Source: Pithys albifrons albifrons
Taxonomy: Eukaryota; Chordata; Aves; Passeriformes; Thamnophilidae
Assembly (NCBI RefSeq): GCF_047495875.1
Contig: NC_092461.1
Coordinates: forward strand, 61,802,299-61,866,298
Length of the DNA stretch: 64,000 nt
Direction of reading: 5' to 3'
The position numbers and the translations under genes are program-made. The notes under the pieces were generated by a model that saw only the letters and a list, made by a program, of their open reading frames with translations, did no database searches and was not told the origin of the DNA. Of this stretch, positions 11,601 through 26,163 are shown one piece after another. The number at the start of each line of letters is the position of its first letter. Positions within the stretch are counted from its first letter, which is position 1.

Positions 11601-14600
11601 ACGAAATGCCTGAAATGAAATATTTTCTGAAAACGTCATTAATATATTAAATACTAACAATATGAACTCTGCATAATAACACTGTAGTCTCATTTGATTA
11701 GTCCTGGATTGAGAATGGACATTTTATACCTTCCCTCCTTATGTACAGATCATAGAAGCCTGTCATGTATTTTTAACTCTGAAACACAACATTCAGGTGT
11801 AGATTTTCCTCTGTACAAGAGAGGGCAGCCTAGTCCTGGTAATAGTCTCTCTGGAGCTCTGGACATCTGGAAAATCTGTTACCTTATTTGTTATGCTTGA
11901 CTGTAAAAATTACTGAGTAAATTGAAAATTAATCTTTGTTCTTCGTTTTATGGGGGACCGGAGGCTACTCTCAGACTTCTTATGTTTGAGGGAAAGTTGC
12001 AAAATAAAATCCTTTGTTTTATTCATGGGAAATATCTGCTAATGTGATACAAATATGTGGGTTTCTTCAGTGATAAATTACTTTACAACTTGTAGTGTGA
12101 AAGCTGACCTGAATCAGAGCCCTGTGTCTGGATTGATCTCATCAATTTTGGTTCCTCTGCAGGGATTTGGCTTTTGATCACACACTTCTTAGTAGATCCA
12201 AATATCTAGACACTATGACCACTTGTGTTTAAATCCTTGCTGCTTGGGTTTATTTCATGCATCATTCTTTGGTCTTAAAAGCTAAGAGGTGCAGCATAGG
12301 GTCAGACTGAAGGTCTACATTGTCTGGTAATCTGTTTCTGAGCGTGGTTATAGCAAATGCTTAGGGAAGGCATATAAGAGAGAGGATGAACACAGAGGGA
12401 TCGTTGTCTGACATACCTTCTACCTTCCATCAGACACTGATCTAAAATAACAACTTCTTGAGCCAGTGTTAGTACCTTGAGAGCCACTCTTTCCTTCCTC
12501 TGAGGACATTCCATGTGCTCAGTATACCTGAGACTGGGAAGACAATTTAAATATTTTCCTTATTTCATTTTAAGGACTGTTTGGCTGTCTGAGACAGACT
12601 TTGTCCATTCCTGAAGCTTGCTTTCTTTTGGCAATTTTTCCTTTCTCCTTTTTTTTCTTTCTCTTTGATTTTCCTTATTTAGTCTTTTTTGTTACATTTT
12701 TCAGAAGCTAAGCCAGCACTGTGTCAGAATCATGCCCTGGTATCTACTGAGGCTGAGATCTTGTCCAGGTTTCATTTTCATCAACTATGCTTCCTATACC
12801 TCTGAATAAAAGAGGTATCTATATTATTGTCTGTTGGGTTTTTTCACAATTCACTGCTATTTTCCCTCAATTCTATCCATTTATTTTTTATTTCAATACA
12901 TTTCATAATATTTATTTTTCTATTAGAAGGTACCTGTTTCTGGAGTGTTCATTCCGCATTGATGTCCTCCCAAAAATTTTTTCCTGAAATCAAATAGCCA
13001 GTGGAAATCAGACTTGAGTGATCTGGCTCGCTGAGATATAGGAGTCTGAGTTCTCAGAGATGGCAATAATCCTGAATAAAGGTGCCACCTCTCATTATTC
13101 TCTTTAAAGAGCAAGAGGAAAGGACTGTTTCATTGTGGAGGCTGTTATCAGCAATTAGATATGCAAGAAAGGAAGAAAAACATTTGGAGAAAATCTACTT
13201 CATCTAACTTTGATCAACCAAAATGTCCCCACAACTTCTGTTGCTCATACATTAATGCATGTCTGGCCTGCCCAGACTCTTGCTACTTGGGCCTTAAGGA
13301 TTAAGGCCACCCTTACCTTTAATATTCCCCTTACATGAGACTTGTCTTCCTTCTTTAGAATATCATCAGACACAAAAATGAAAGGAAAACTTGTAAGTGC
13401 AGATAAACTGAACGCTAGTTGGCCTCTGGCTGTTCTCTGTTCTGGTTTTGCTCCTAAGCTTAAAGCTCCTGATATCCAAAACCTGCATAAGTGCCTGTAG
13501 TCTTTACTGCTGAACTGCCTTGCTAGACAGGGTACTGGCATCCCTTGCCAGTGCATCAGTGATGTTAATTTCTTTGTCAGGTAGTACAATAAGGAAACAT
13601 GTGCCTTCTGGATTTTCCTCTCTTAAACCAACTCTCATGTGATAAAGTGTTGGCAACACAGCTCTTTCTCAGAACACTCATTACAGTATTATGATGATTT
13701 ATGGATGATCTGTGGAACAGCTAAACCACAGTCTTGGTGTGAATGCCCTGGTTAGCTGCAGAGGTGATATGTACATGGAAGGTAATGATTTGACTTGAGG
13801 ACTAAGTTTCAAACCCACAAAGTTCAAATGGGCTCAGAATTTACTCAAACACATTCTCACATTCCTTTATTTTACAGACAAGGGTAATGAGCCTAAAAGC
13901 AACTGCCCTGCAGCGTCACTGGAGTGAAAAATTGAAGGGTTGTTTTCCAAGTAATCTGACTCTGTACAGCTGGATCAATAGTCAATATTTCCAGGGCTTG
14001 GCTGCCTTGCTTCTACCTAATTTTTACCATTGCATGTCACAATAAGAACCAATGTGGAAGACCCTCCAAAATTTGAGGGGAAAAAGAGAACAAGAAACCA
14101 TACCTGTTTTCAATGTTCTTGATTTTTTAGTATACAATATGTATTGAAGATTCAAGCACTCAGGTAGGTTTATAAACTGGACAGAGATGTGTAAGCATCT
14201 CTAAAATTAAGAGCTGATACTTATCATTTGCAAAGATACTGGTACGGCACTGGTATTTTGCTCAGAAAATTTAACTCAGAAATGTCCAGGCTCATATAGC
14301 TGCAAAATGCCAGGAGTACTGCCCAGACTTTAAAGCCAATTTTCAGATTCTTGTTAATCCAGATTTTCTAGTTATAATTTGTACCATCTCCCCAAAAATG
14401 TTTGGTCTGATTTTTAATGTGCTTGCAACAATCCCTTAAAAAAACTTCTGATAAGCTTAAATCAAATTAGTGGAGACTTTGGAGCACTGGGAAAAAAATG
14501 TTTCAGAATTTGTGCCAACAATTTTTTTAAATTGTAAATGGGTGCCCTTGCCATCCAATCATATGCCTTGAATGATTCTTCAGTACAAGAGTGGGTGTTT

Positions 14601-16740
14601 TCCCCTCTTCCTTTTAGCCCTCTGGAAGGTCTGTTTCTGGCTAAGACTGATGGGATCAGCAGTTATCTTTTACAGTTACCACCAAGAGAGAGACAGAGTG
14701 AGTGACAGTGTCTTCTGCATCAACTGCCTTAACTTTTACAAAGAGAGGGAAGCAGATCAGACAGTCAGGGGTTTATGAAGCTCAGTCCCAGACCAGAGAC
14801 TAGTCAATGTTACAAACAACTACTTGTAACTGTGCAAGGTTTCTCTATGGCAGCACTGTCCCAGTCAGACTGCATGCTAGAAGTGTAACAGGAACCTGGC
14901 AAGGACATGGATATGCCAGGAAAGTGTGGGTTTTTAGCAGCAGAGGGCTCCTGACCAGCAATATGTAGTAGATTTGTGACCACAGATGCCACTTGGGTGG
15001 TGCAGACTAGCTCTGACTGCTCTCAAGAATTTGTCCAATAGCTCTTTCAAAATTCCACCTGGTGAGACTTATAACATACCTTTTCAGGACATTGTCACTG
15101 ACTTCCTCGAACATCTGTAAATAGCTGGTTTGTGTATGTTCATGCACCGTGGAGGATAGAGTTTAGACTTTTTTACTAAGGTTATCCTTTTAACACAGGG
15201 CCAGATTGTCCGGGGGGCAGATCTATCCTGGGGAGAACTGCTTGGTTGACTTAGTGGGTGGCATTCTCATAGCCAAATAACAATTTCTTTGTTTCTTTTA
15301 TTGTACCTTTACTCTTTTGGAAAGGACCCTCTGTGTTTATATATGAGCAGATTGTTCTCCCGTTTTTGAAAGCTATGTGTTTTCATCCTGAACATTGGTT
15401 CTCTCCCCAACCTTTACTAACCATCCCCCAAAATCAAATTTAAAAATCCCAGCCCAGAAATATATGGGCAGGTCAACAATGGCTTCATTCATTTTGGAAA
15501 ATCCCTGCCTAATGGCTAAACTGAAAAGGATTAGTAAAAAAATCGTTTCTATATATCTATTTGCTGACATGGTTTCTTTTAGCTGCTGTTGCATGAGAAA
15601 CAGTGAGAACCTGTAATAAGTCATCTCCTTTGCAACAAGAAGCTATAATTTTGATGTTTCACATGTCTGGATGACTTTTTTTCTTTTTTTTTTTCTATGT
15701 TGACTTCACTTTTGAATTTAGACTCCACTGCACCAAAACTACAAATTTGATTGTTGAAAGCTAGAAATGAGTGATAGAAGTTTTACTTTCTCAGAATCAA
15801 ATAATAATTCATGTGTATCTATTAAAAATAATTAGCAGAAAACCAAAAATAAACACAAAAGTGAACAATTATCTCTTGACATTTTTTTCAAGAAAAACAT
15901 GGATGATCTGGTAAAATTTAGTGCTACTTATAAGAAAATGTGAGGGTATACTGAATATGGACAAAATGAGAAAAGGGTGGATTGCTTAATTCTCTGGTAA
16001 CTTAATGAACAGTTTTCAGCCAGAAATATTTGTCTTGAGGTTTTTGAATGTCTGCTTGGATTCTTGAGCAATTTACAAGCTGTGCAAACCTAATTCATCT
16101 TTTTTTTTCTTTTTTCTTGTTTCATTTCTGAAAGAAAGGGAAAACATGAAGAAGTTTACCCTTGGACTGAGAAATCAAAAGTATTAAAGGTAGGAAATTT
16201 GAAAATATCGAATGTTCATGAGTAAATTCCTCTAATGATCATTCCTCAGACATATGACTTAGATAAAATTCATCTGCTTTCTTTTTCCTTTCTATATTCT
16301 CTCCAAGCATTCTGTTTTTCCTTCTCTCTTTCTTCTCACTATTACTAATTAGCATTCTGATAAACCTTTATGCATTACTTAGCATTCAGCATTAGAAGAG
16401 GTACATATGAGGTATAGAAGTACATTTTACTCAAGTTCTTACTTATATCTACATATAGCACTAAGTTTTCAAATGTGGGCTTGTTTTCGATATGCATAAC
16501 TGTTTTATTAAGACAATTACTTTTGTTTTCTTTCTGTAAAATAAAATACTTTTGTAAGGACATGAGATACTAAATTTTTTATAAATAACACACCAATTCA
16601 GTTCCTTATGAAGCTGTTTAGCACAAGCCTGCATGCTCTTTCTGGTTAGTGTTGAACCAGTTTTTCAGTTCCTCACCAGTGAATTTAGGCTCTGTGAAAT
16701 GGAACACATTTCTTGTTGCCCAGAAGAAATATGCCAGAGT
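8698..16740. other. Unique AT-rich sequence, no gene seen
   Basis: Eight kilobases of AT-rich DNA without a recognisable exon, RNA gene or transposon. Pyrimidine-rich patches lie at about 12640-12690 and 16280-16340. The longest open frame is a 114-codon minus-strand ORF at 13245-13589 with no domain that I can recognise. Confidence 0.5.
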
Positions 16741-16755
16741 ATTCCTTCTTTCTGG

Positions 16756-16777
16756 TTTTTTTTTTGGTTTTTTTTTG
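16756..16777. repeat. T-rich low-complexity tract
   Basis: Two T runs separated by GG, followed by a short G-rich stretch. Confidence 0.8.
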
Positions 16778-19700
16778 GCGGGTGGGGTCTTGCTGCCAAC
16801 ATAGTCATGGAAAATAAAAAGGTCAGCTATTAGGAACTTGATATTTTGTATCTCTCTCTTGATTTACTGTGCCTAACATTAAAGAAATGACTTGACTTTT
16901 TTTTTTAATCGCTATCTATGTAATCTCAGTTTTCAGTTGCTGCTTATCCTGTGCAGTCATTGCAGTTTTCTTTGATATATCTATACTACTTGCATATCAG
17001 ACAGATTTTTGAACCTTGCAGTGTGCTTAAGTTATAAGGCTTCTATTCTCATAAATGCATGGAAGCCTATGCTTATCATGAAATTATTGAAATGCAAACA
17101 TGTGCTTAAGCACTTTGACAACTGCAGGAGGCTAAAGCAACAGTTTCAAATAAGCACATATCTCTTTTTTTTTCAAAATTAGACACTATAAAAGTACATT
17201 TTAATCTCGGTTGAAAACTGAAGAAGATCTCAAAATGTTGATAGGATTGATGAGAGCAGAATGAGCAATCCTGTGATCCTACCCACAGTGCACCTAAAGC
17301 AAAACATTGTCCTTAGTGTGTCTTTACTGTGGGTTCCTAATATGACACTGTGTGTCTGACTTGATGTGGTTAGGGAAAACAATGTTTTAGAAGTTGCAAT
17401 TACTTTCCTACTATGCTCCTTTGCATAGTAAAATACCATTCATGTTTTAAAAGAATGTCCCGAGTATTCGGTACATAGCTTGGAGCAGAAGCAGCAGGGG
17501 TTGGCTGTATGGGTGGTCACGTCTGGGTAGACTAAGCAGGTGCTGAACACTGTGGTCCCCTTTTGAGAAAATAGTGATTGTTTGCAAACTCTCAGAAGAG
17601 AGTGTACTGAAGGGAAATCTTAAGCTAAAACCCCAAACACTTGGTGTCTTCACCTTCAGGGATAAGCTGTGTTTCACATGAGAGGGTCCTCATCTGCACA
17701 AACCCTGCAAAGCAGATACTTTGGTCTTTTCTCTATAATGCTGACATTGAATTCTTGCAAAGCTGCAGTTCTGTTTTCAAAGACTTGGCTTGGCCTCCAG
17801 CAGCATAACACAAAGCAGTACAGAGTAAGTGGTGCCTCTGCGCCATGATCAGGTTACCTTTTTAACCCATTGGCAAAGGTTTCCCACTAGCTGTTGATCC
17901 CAGCAGCTCATGTGAGTCCCGCATGTACCCCCTTCTCCTCAGTTATTTGCAGTACAGAGACTTTATTATACCCAAGTCTTCTAAACTTATTTTTTTTAAG
18001 AATGCATCCATGTTTTCCCAGTCTGCTTACATCAATGTGGAATTTGGCAGAGGATCCACCTAAAGATGGGGTAGAGCATCTCCTTTCCTCTATTGATTGT
18101 TTTTGGAGTGGCCTATGAATAGTTTCCATTCCTTATACACATCTCTGGCTCTTTAGCTCACTGGAGAAAAGCTAACACACAGAGATGTTTCTGTAGCCTT
18201 ATGCCTAACTTGCCTTTCAGTTGTGAGCCAATTAGCTAAACTTTTTCTTCCATTTTTCTCCTTTTCTGATTCTTCTCCCCGGGAACGACAGCTTCAGACC
18301 AGCAATCAGTACCAAAAAATTCTGTAACTGCACACACTTGTGTAAATGAGGCTCCCCAACACCATACAGCCTGTGATTTACTTATGTCAATGCATGCTGA
18401 AGGAAGGGATGCCTCTAAACACCTTCAAACACATCCAGGTCATGTGACTACTAGCAGTCCCCAAACCCTACTTATTTCTGGTTTTGTACCAAACCAGAAC
18501 AGTCATGTATTTGAACGTCATGCCTGTCTCAGGTATTCATTAAATAGCAAAACAGACTCCAGAAGCAAAGGTTTACCTTTGATTTCTTCCATCTAATGCC
18601 ATTTGCCATAATTTACTACCTGTGATGTTGTGCCATGCTATACCAAAATAATCTTTTACCGGATGACTACCACTACAGCAAAGCTATGATATGCACAATA
18701 AATCCACATTTTTCCTGTCTTGGAAATCATTAGATTTATATTTTTTGGGTGAATGGTAGTGTGGTGATAGTGGTGGTAACCAAGAGGTAAAACCTAATAT
18801 TGTCTTTGCATGAATCTTCAAAGAAGTCCAGGAATGTTATGATTTATTGTGATTATTCTTGTAAGAAAGGGAGTCCACATTTTTCTTTCTTAAAGGCTAT
18901 TTGGAAAGAGAACTTGATGATATGAGAGAGGTTCTTTAAGATCTACAGAAAGAAGGTGCCACAGAACTAAAACCTTTTCACACACTGTGCAAGGTGGTGT
19001 TTCACTTATCTTTTTTTCAGAATAAAATTGGAGAACAATTGCAAAGTCATACATTTTGAAACTGACAGGAAGCCCTGAGAAGCACCTGATTTAGTACCAG
19101 TATAGTAAATCACAGAACTCAATCCAGGGAGATCTGATCTAGACGAAATAAATTGTGGCTGAGTTGAAGCATTTTTGCATACTGAAAAAAACTCAGAATT
19201 ACCTTGATGCTTCAATAAAAGAAGAATACCAAAAGTCATATAAACACAAATCATTTAGGAAAGAGAAAAACATTTAATCAAGATTAACCTTCAAATGAGG
19301 AAATATTATTTTCTTCAATGCTGTCATGAAAACAATGCAAAATGCCTCCTTCAGTGTGTGGTACAATTAATTTGAACTACTTCTGTTTCAAAGACCCTGG
19401 CTAAAGACACTTTCAACTTCTAGGTCACCAAATATCCTTACTGAGCTATATTCAAGTCCCTTCCACACTGCATACAGAACAGGGTGTGGAGAGATGACGT
19501 GAAAGATAGGTACCTATGGGTGTATAAAAGTTATCTTGAAATCCTCTGTTCATGCTTCAAGGCAGACACCTAAAAGCAAGCTCTGACCTGGGAACCAAGC
19601 AGCTTCTTAGCATTAGCATCCTTCTGGGCCCATGCCAGTATGACCTACAAAATGCAGGTTTTAATAGCTCAGGCACATCACTGTGCAATCCACTCCTATT

Positions 19701-22396
19701 CCTTGGTACTGACAACTGTTTGGCTACTAGAGTGTATAAGTAAAGTGATTGGCTTCATCTCCATGTGTCTGTGTAGTCCTTCCTTCACAGAGATCTGCTG
19801 AGAGTGGACCTGATTGAAATGCTTGTGAAGCTGCCCCATATGTTTTTTTCATTTGAGAGCAGTGAGGTTTCTGCAGAGCTCTCAGTGGGATAGAAACTTT
19901 GTGGCTACCTACCTTGAGACTGACTGAAAAATGTTGGCTTTGATCTCTGTATCCTGAGTTAACCAGAGCTGTAGTTATAGGTGAAATTTCCTCCCTTTGC
20001 AGTCAGCCACAGCTGTGCTGGAGCAGGGGATGAGGGTGGGATTGTGCTCTGTGAAAATGAGATCTCGCAGGAGTTCAGCTTCTAGATTTGAGCAAGCATC
20101 TACAAAGAACAAAACAAATTAAAATTTTAGGAAGTTTATGTCATGGTAAAATATGTGTGGAATTTTTCAGAACCAGAAAAAGACACGTCATGGATGCTGA
20201 GGCTGTTTTGAAGTCCCAATTCCAAAGTACGAGTATCTTAGAACTTCTCAGCAATGCTATTGTACAGTTTATTTATGTTTTAGCAGGAAGGTAATATTGC
20301 ACTTTTCTCTAAATTATTTGGAAATGACTGAACCATTTTATTGAAACTTTCCAAAATAAGTTATCCTGAGACAGATAGCTTGTCTGGGAAAGTTCAGTCC
20401 AAACAGTTAAAGGTTGGCAACGTTTTATAAATTACTTAAAACAGCATCTTATGGTAGACACTGGGCAGCCCAGCTGTACTTGTTGCTACCAGCTCTGCCC
20501 AGGCTCCCTAAACTGTCAAAAGGTGTTTGTATTTCAGAACATTATTTCTACAGTCTATTTGAATTGGCAGATGTTTGTTTTTTAGCTGCCAGTATTACAT
20601 TTTGCTTGAGATAAGTGAGGTGCTGAAATTCCTGCTCAGAATGTACTTGGCTTGTAGCAATTTCAATTTATATCACAACTATGACAAAGCAAGTGGATTC
20701 ACATATTTTAAAGACATGTTAAGGATAGGAACTTCTGTGCTGGCCAGACCAATGTCTGGAATGCCCTTTGACCACATGAAGGCTGATCTGGGGTGCCATT
20801 GCAGAGTGCTGGCTCCAATGCTCACTGAGTGAGGCCTCAGGCAGGGGCACAGAATTTGAGTACTCACCTGTTGGAAATGTTTGGCCCAAATATTCGGGTT
20901 CTTTGTGGGTGAATTGACTGGGGAACATGAAAGACACATGAAATTGTGAGGCATGGAGTTGTTCAGTGCTGGTTGCTGTAATATTGCTTTTATTCCCTCT
21001 GTGCCCCTCACACAAATCCTATGGATTATATGGGTACTCTTGCTTTTTCCATTCCCTCCTTGCAGCCTTCTCATCTCTACAAGGGTGACAACGGTTTCAC
21101 CCATGAGTTATGTGCAGTTCCAGGAGACACTCTCAGTGGCTACTGTTTAGCTCTGAATGAGCACAGGGGATCATTTGTTCCTCACTAGGGAATCAACCAA
21201 TGGTGAATTGATTCACAGTTGAATACCTAGCACACAGGCTTGAAGGTAAACCTATCAGTTTCTAGCTAGGAAACAGAAAAACCCCCACTTTTCTTCTCAT
21301 AATCCTTAAAGATGGAAAACCTAAATTTCAATTTGTTAAAATATGTATAGTTGCATATATATAATATAGACATGTAAGTTGAATTTATGTGTACAAAAAC
21401 ATTGCATTTTTCAAAGGATTTCAAATTTTGCCTAATTCTGACAATGACTGAATGCAGTACATTGTCAAGAAAGAAGATTCAGATTGTTACTTTAGCTAAA
21501 CATAGAACTACAGAAAATCAAAACATTCCATTTGCCATGTTGGTTTTTTTCATATTGTTTTATAACAGAACACCTAAAAATCAACTGAAAAAGTTGCACA
21601 AAACGTTCCATCTTTTAGAAACCTTGGACTTTTCCTTTCCCCCAGAATTCCAGAATCCTGAAAAATTAGCAGAAAATTGGCAAAATGATTATCCTTCTAA
21701 TGACACATTTCAATTGTCCTAGACATATTTTGACAGAAATACTTAGTTCTGGGTTTCTACACATGCAACTAATTGTAAACACATAGAACCAATCCTACCA
21801 GCTAAGTGCTTATATACAAGTCACGAGAGCTTAATGTGAGGAGTGCTTCTTGTGTGTCTTTGAATCTCCATGATAGATACTCATCTCAATACAGCTGAAT
21901 ACCGTAAGAAATGGTCTGCACCATTTGCTGTGAAATATACATTGCTGCTCCTGTCCTCTTCCAAAACAGATACACCTGTGGCTGTGTGGAAATGTGTTAG
22001 TTGACATATCAAGTGGCTACAATATCTCCTTAGCTTACTAATCATCTGGGATCATTACTAAGCTCATGAGTGTTCCCTATACAAGAGTGCCCAAGAAGCT
22101 TTTTTGGTAGATATGCTCTTTAGAAGGTGTATCTGTGTTAGATCAATTATATTATCATTCCAAATTGTTCTTCATATTGCTCTGGAGGCCTGGCTAATAA
22201 GAGTTCCTTCTCATATTTGTGCTCTATTTTCATGTGAACTGGATTTCTGTCCTTTTACTAGATGTCAAATATTGTTTCTAACAGAAACAATATCTCATGA
22301 TATAGGATATGATGTAGGTCTTTGTATGTTTGAAGTTAGGTTTATTTATTTGGACATCTGCTTTAAAAATAGCTTTTCCACCTTTCCAAATTGTTT
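16778..22396. other. Unique AT-rich sequence, no gene seen
   Basis: No recognisable gene or repeat. A minus-strand ORF of 141 codons (20679-21104) is the longest. It overlaps other ORFs on both strands, has no recognisable domain, and is treated as chance. Confidence 0.45.
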
Positions 22397-22496
22397 GGGG
22401 GGTGGTGGTGGTGGTAGTTTGTTTGTGGGTTTTTTGGTGGTGTTTTTGTTTGTTTTGGTTTTGGCTGTTTTGATTTTTGGAGGTTTTTTTGGAGGG
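22397..22496 (+). repeat. G/T-rich low-complexity tract
   Basis: About 100 bases almost devoid of A and C on the plus strand: a GGGGGG run, several GGT units, then TTTG/GTTT units. The strand bias is extreme. The opening part has G-quadruplex potential, but most G runs are only two long. Confidence 0.8.
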
Positions 22497-25400
22497 ATTA
22501 GGATACTTTGTCTTCTTCAAATGCTTGGAAAGCCATAGTTGATAACATTGTTTTGATTTAGTATGTGGTAAAACTTTCTGTTAAAAGACAGTTTTCTTCT
22601 GTTTGCCAAATCTTTTTTTGGTCTGAAATACCAGATGTCTGTATCAAGCTAAATTTTCTGGAAAAGTCTGAGCAAAGATTTTTTCACATGGCAAGAGTAA
22701 ATTGTATTCTCAGAATTAAAATATTCTCTTAGTTGTACTGTCACAGCTACAATGGTCTAAAGCAATGTGTAGATAAGGAGTGCCTGGTACATAAAGACAA
22801 GGTCCTTTTTCTCTGCATTGTTATGAATGCTCCGAGAAAGCCATTTGAACTCTGGACAGTGTTGTTAAAAACTCTCAGTGTTGTGTCTACCCTGAGCATG
22901 TATTTCTATGCTACAGGACTGAATGTGTTACATACTGTAAAACAGTTAAATATGTTCTTACCAAGGAAGAAAGAGCAGGAAGTTTCCTGAAAAAATCAGG
23001 AAGTAAAACTCCTCCTTCTCTTAATTTAAGTTGGGAATTCCCATGTCCAAATCTTCTCTCAGTATTAGTGAGGTCTCAACATAGTATTAAGAATGCTATG
23101 CTGCTTGGAAGGTTGGCAGGAGAGGTTAAACTGTGTTGGGTGGGTTGTCGAAGATCTCACCAGGCTACTTGGAAGAATGATGGTGCTAACTGGGACATCA
23201 ATCAGTACTGGCTTTACACCTCTTTTATCTTTTCCCCTCACAAATGTTTCCTTTGGCAGAATTACTTACAAAAAGAAGCATTAAAAAAAACAAACAAAAA
23301 AAATGCAAACAGTGCTAACACAGCTACAGGCCCTCACCCTCGAGTAGGACTGATCTTTTATCTCTTCTTCTGTCCCTGTCCTCTCATTCAGCCTTGCCTG
23401 GTACATCTCACATAATGGGACTTCTTTCCCTGTCACACATCTGGGCACATGCAGAACCTGTCCCTACCATGCTCCTTCCTCCCATGTCATGGAAAACCTG
23501 GTCATCCTCAACCATGGCCCGGGCTCAGGACTTTGCTGTTGTGGTGTCTCAATACTGCACACAGTACTGCTAGACAAGCACAAAATCTAGTCCTGGATTA
23601 AGAAACCTTGTGCCAATTGACAGAGACCCCATACCATACCTTTCTGTTTTAAAAACTAGTGAAAACAGCAATATCTGAGGAGAGTGCAACAGGTGTCCCT
23701 GAAGCTCAGAAGTATTTCCATTTAATTACACAGCCAGGGACTGTGGTGCTCATAAAGTTTCTGTGTTTGCACCTTTGTTTGTTCTTATGCTTGTTTAGAA
23801 ATGCTACAGCTGCAGAAAGCTTTAAGAAAATCTTTTCACCTTGTAAAAACTGGAATATCAAACCCTAGTGGGGTATCTAAAAGGTGAGGTTCTGGTGTAA
23901 GAATTCGTTAACTGGTGCATTTAAAAGTGAAAGTAATAAACAACATGGAACCTCATTTTTTATATCCTGTCAGGTTTTCAGGTGTACCGCAATGAGACCA
24001 GAATGAATACTGCTGAAAGGACATTTAAACATTCATTCGAAGGCTTCAGATGGCTGTGGTAAGATTTTACAGGTTTTGCTAAAATGTACACATGAAAAAG
24101 TTAGTTGACAGGGAAATAGATACATTTAAATAAATAATCTGAGGGTTTCTCTAGAGCACACCTGGAGGCGTATTCAATTGGCTTTACACCAGTTGCCAGC
24201 AGCAATATTTATATTTGCTTCAGGAAATGCAGGCCATTTTATGAAATACTGATTTATACATTGTACCTGTCAGGAGTATATTCTCATCTAATGTGACCAA
24301 AGGATCTCCATTTGAAACTGTGACACGAGCAAGAGTTATTTAGGCAAAGCCAAATGCCAGCTCTCTGAGAAACTGTCGCTGTGCAGCCTCAGCCCATTCA
24401 TAGAACTACTGAGGAAGAGCTCTGAGCTCATGAATAGGTAGCTAATGTCTCTAAGTTAGAGATACACAAATGTATGGATTCAAGTACTTATATAAATGAA
24501 AAATGGAGACCTAGCCTGGTCAGAAATGTATTATTTTTGTGTCTCCTTATATGTACTTAAGTAGTCAAAAGTAATGAGATTTATTTAATTACTGAGGATC
24601 AGAATTTTTTTGTTAGAATTGCATTGGATGCTCATTTTCCCCTAAAGATATTTAAAAACATTCCAATATTTCCTTCTCTATCACGTAAAGTTACACTTAG
24701 AACATTTTTCCTACTCACTTGATTACCTTTCTACTATCTAACTCCCTGCAGCCACTTAGGAGGTAGTAACATGCTTCCTAGAACCTCATGTTATTTTTCA
24801 GCAGCTCACTGCATGCATTTCAGCACAAGTTGGGAGGAACTTAAGTCGCTAAAAAGTCATCACTGAAGAGACACTAAAAATGTTGGATCTGTGTAATGGT
24901 TCTAAGAGAGACATATGAATACTAGTTTGTAATTCTTAATTGAGACCATAGCTCGAACCCTACTACATTTACCTTCAAAATATACTTCAAGAAGTATTTT
25001 AGGAAAGAAACCAAAGATATGATGTTTCCTTGTAAGTAGCAGTTTGATTACATTAGTAAGATAGGTACTCAGGGAAATATTAGGAACATTTCAAAAATAA
25101 ATATATCTATACTGTCATCCCTTTAGAAATACATTGCATGTCTTATAGGATTACTTTTCACAACAAGTTTCTAATGTTTTGCTTTTTTAATTCAGTACAG
25201 ACGTACACAGTACTGGTACTAGTCACTTTAGGAATGTTTTATGCCTTTTCATGGATCTTGACTGCAGATGAAAGAATTCTGTCTCTTTGAGGATTGTACA
25301 AGTTATATAAAAATACAACTCTAACATATTTAAATCTGTCCTTGAATAGATGGATTTCTGTGCTTATAGTCCTTGCACACATGAAATATGCCTACACACA

Positions 25401-26081
25401 TATATTTTGTGAAGAGAAGGAATGAAATTTGGGTACAAAGTGTACTTCTGTTCAGTAAATTTAAACCTGTGACAATCTGAGAAAATTTTATGGAGATTTA
25501 TTGATATGAATTTAGAAATAAATCATTATTTGAACAGAATGGTGAGAATTTGAGAGTAAGTTTAAAAGATGACATGCTCATTCAGGTGCATTCAAAATGA
25601 AACTGAGATCAATTTTATAGATTTTTGCAGCATTTTGCCATCAAGGACAATATGTTTAGTCTAGTCAGTTTTATTTTACTGCAAATTCCTGACAGATTTC
25701 ACTTTCAGGATCTCTTCAGCTAAAACTATGCTAAAGACAGTGGGATCATACAGATATTAAAAATACATTTTTTAAAATCACATGAACATAAGATGGATTC
25801 TACAAGCTTGTTTTCCTTACTATTTTTCTTGTACTAATAACAGATCTGAAACTTTTATTTTAGGTTAAAAAAATAACAAATCTGAACTATCAGAAGAGAG
25901 CACTCTGTGTGTGTGCATATTTGCATGTGTCTGTGTCTTGAAAAGAGCTTCTTGAATGACAAAATGTTGCTAATAAATGTTATCTATTTTTCCCACAATT
26001 GTCTTTCTCCTCTTCAATATGCCACATCACCTGGCTCTGACAGGGCAGTAGCTCTACAGGTTACACACAAACCACACTTTT
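22497..26081. other. Unique AT-rich sequence; ORF-poor after 23868
   Basis: No gene or transposon is recognised. From 23869 onward neither strand has an ATG-type ORF of 60 codons, down to about 28801. The part at roughly 23930-24420 reads as complex, non-repetitive sequence and could be conserved non-coding DNA. That is only an impression from composition. Confidence 0.45.
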
Positions 26082-26163
26082 GATATATATCTATATCTAT
26101 CTATATCTATATCTATATCTATATCTATATCTATATCTATATCTATATCTATCTATCTATCTA
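26082..26163. repeat. (TATATC)n / (TATC)n compound microsatellite
   Basis: A hexamer array of alternating TATATC units passes into four TATC units at its right end. It is followed by a T run. Confidence 0.97.

Noticed and set aside
20679..21104. 141-codon minus-strand ORF
   Set aside because: A competing frame on the same strand and one on the other overlap it. No domain or splice evidence was seen.
22104..22538. 144-codon plus-strand ORF ending in Gly/Phe/Val-rich sequence
   Set aside because: The second half is the G/T-rich low-complexity tract and the first half has no recognisable content.
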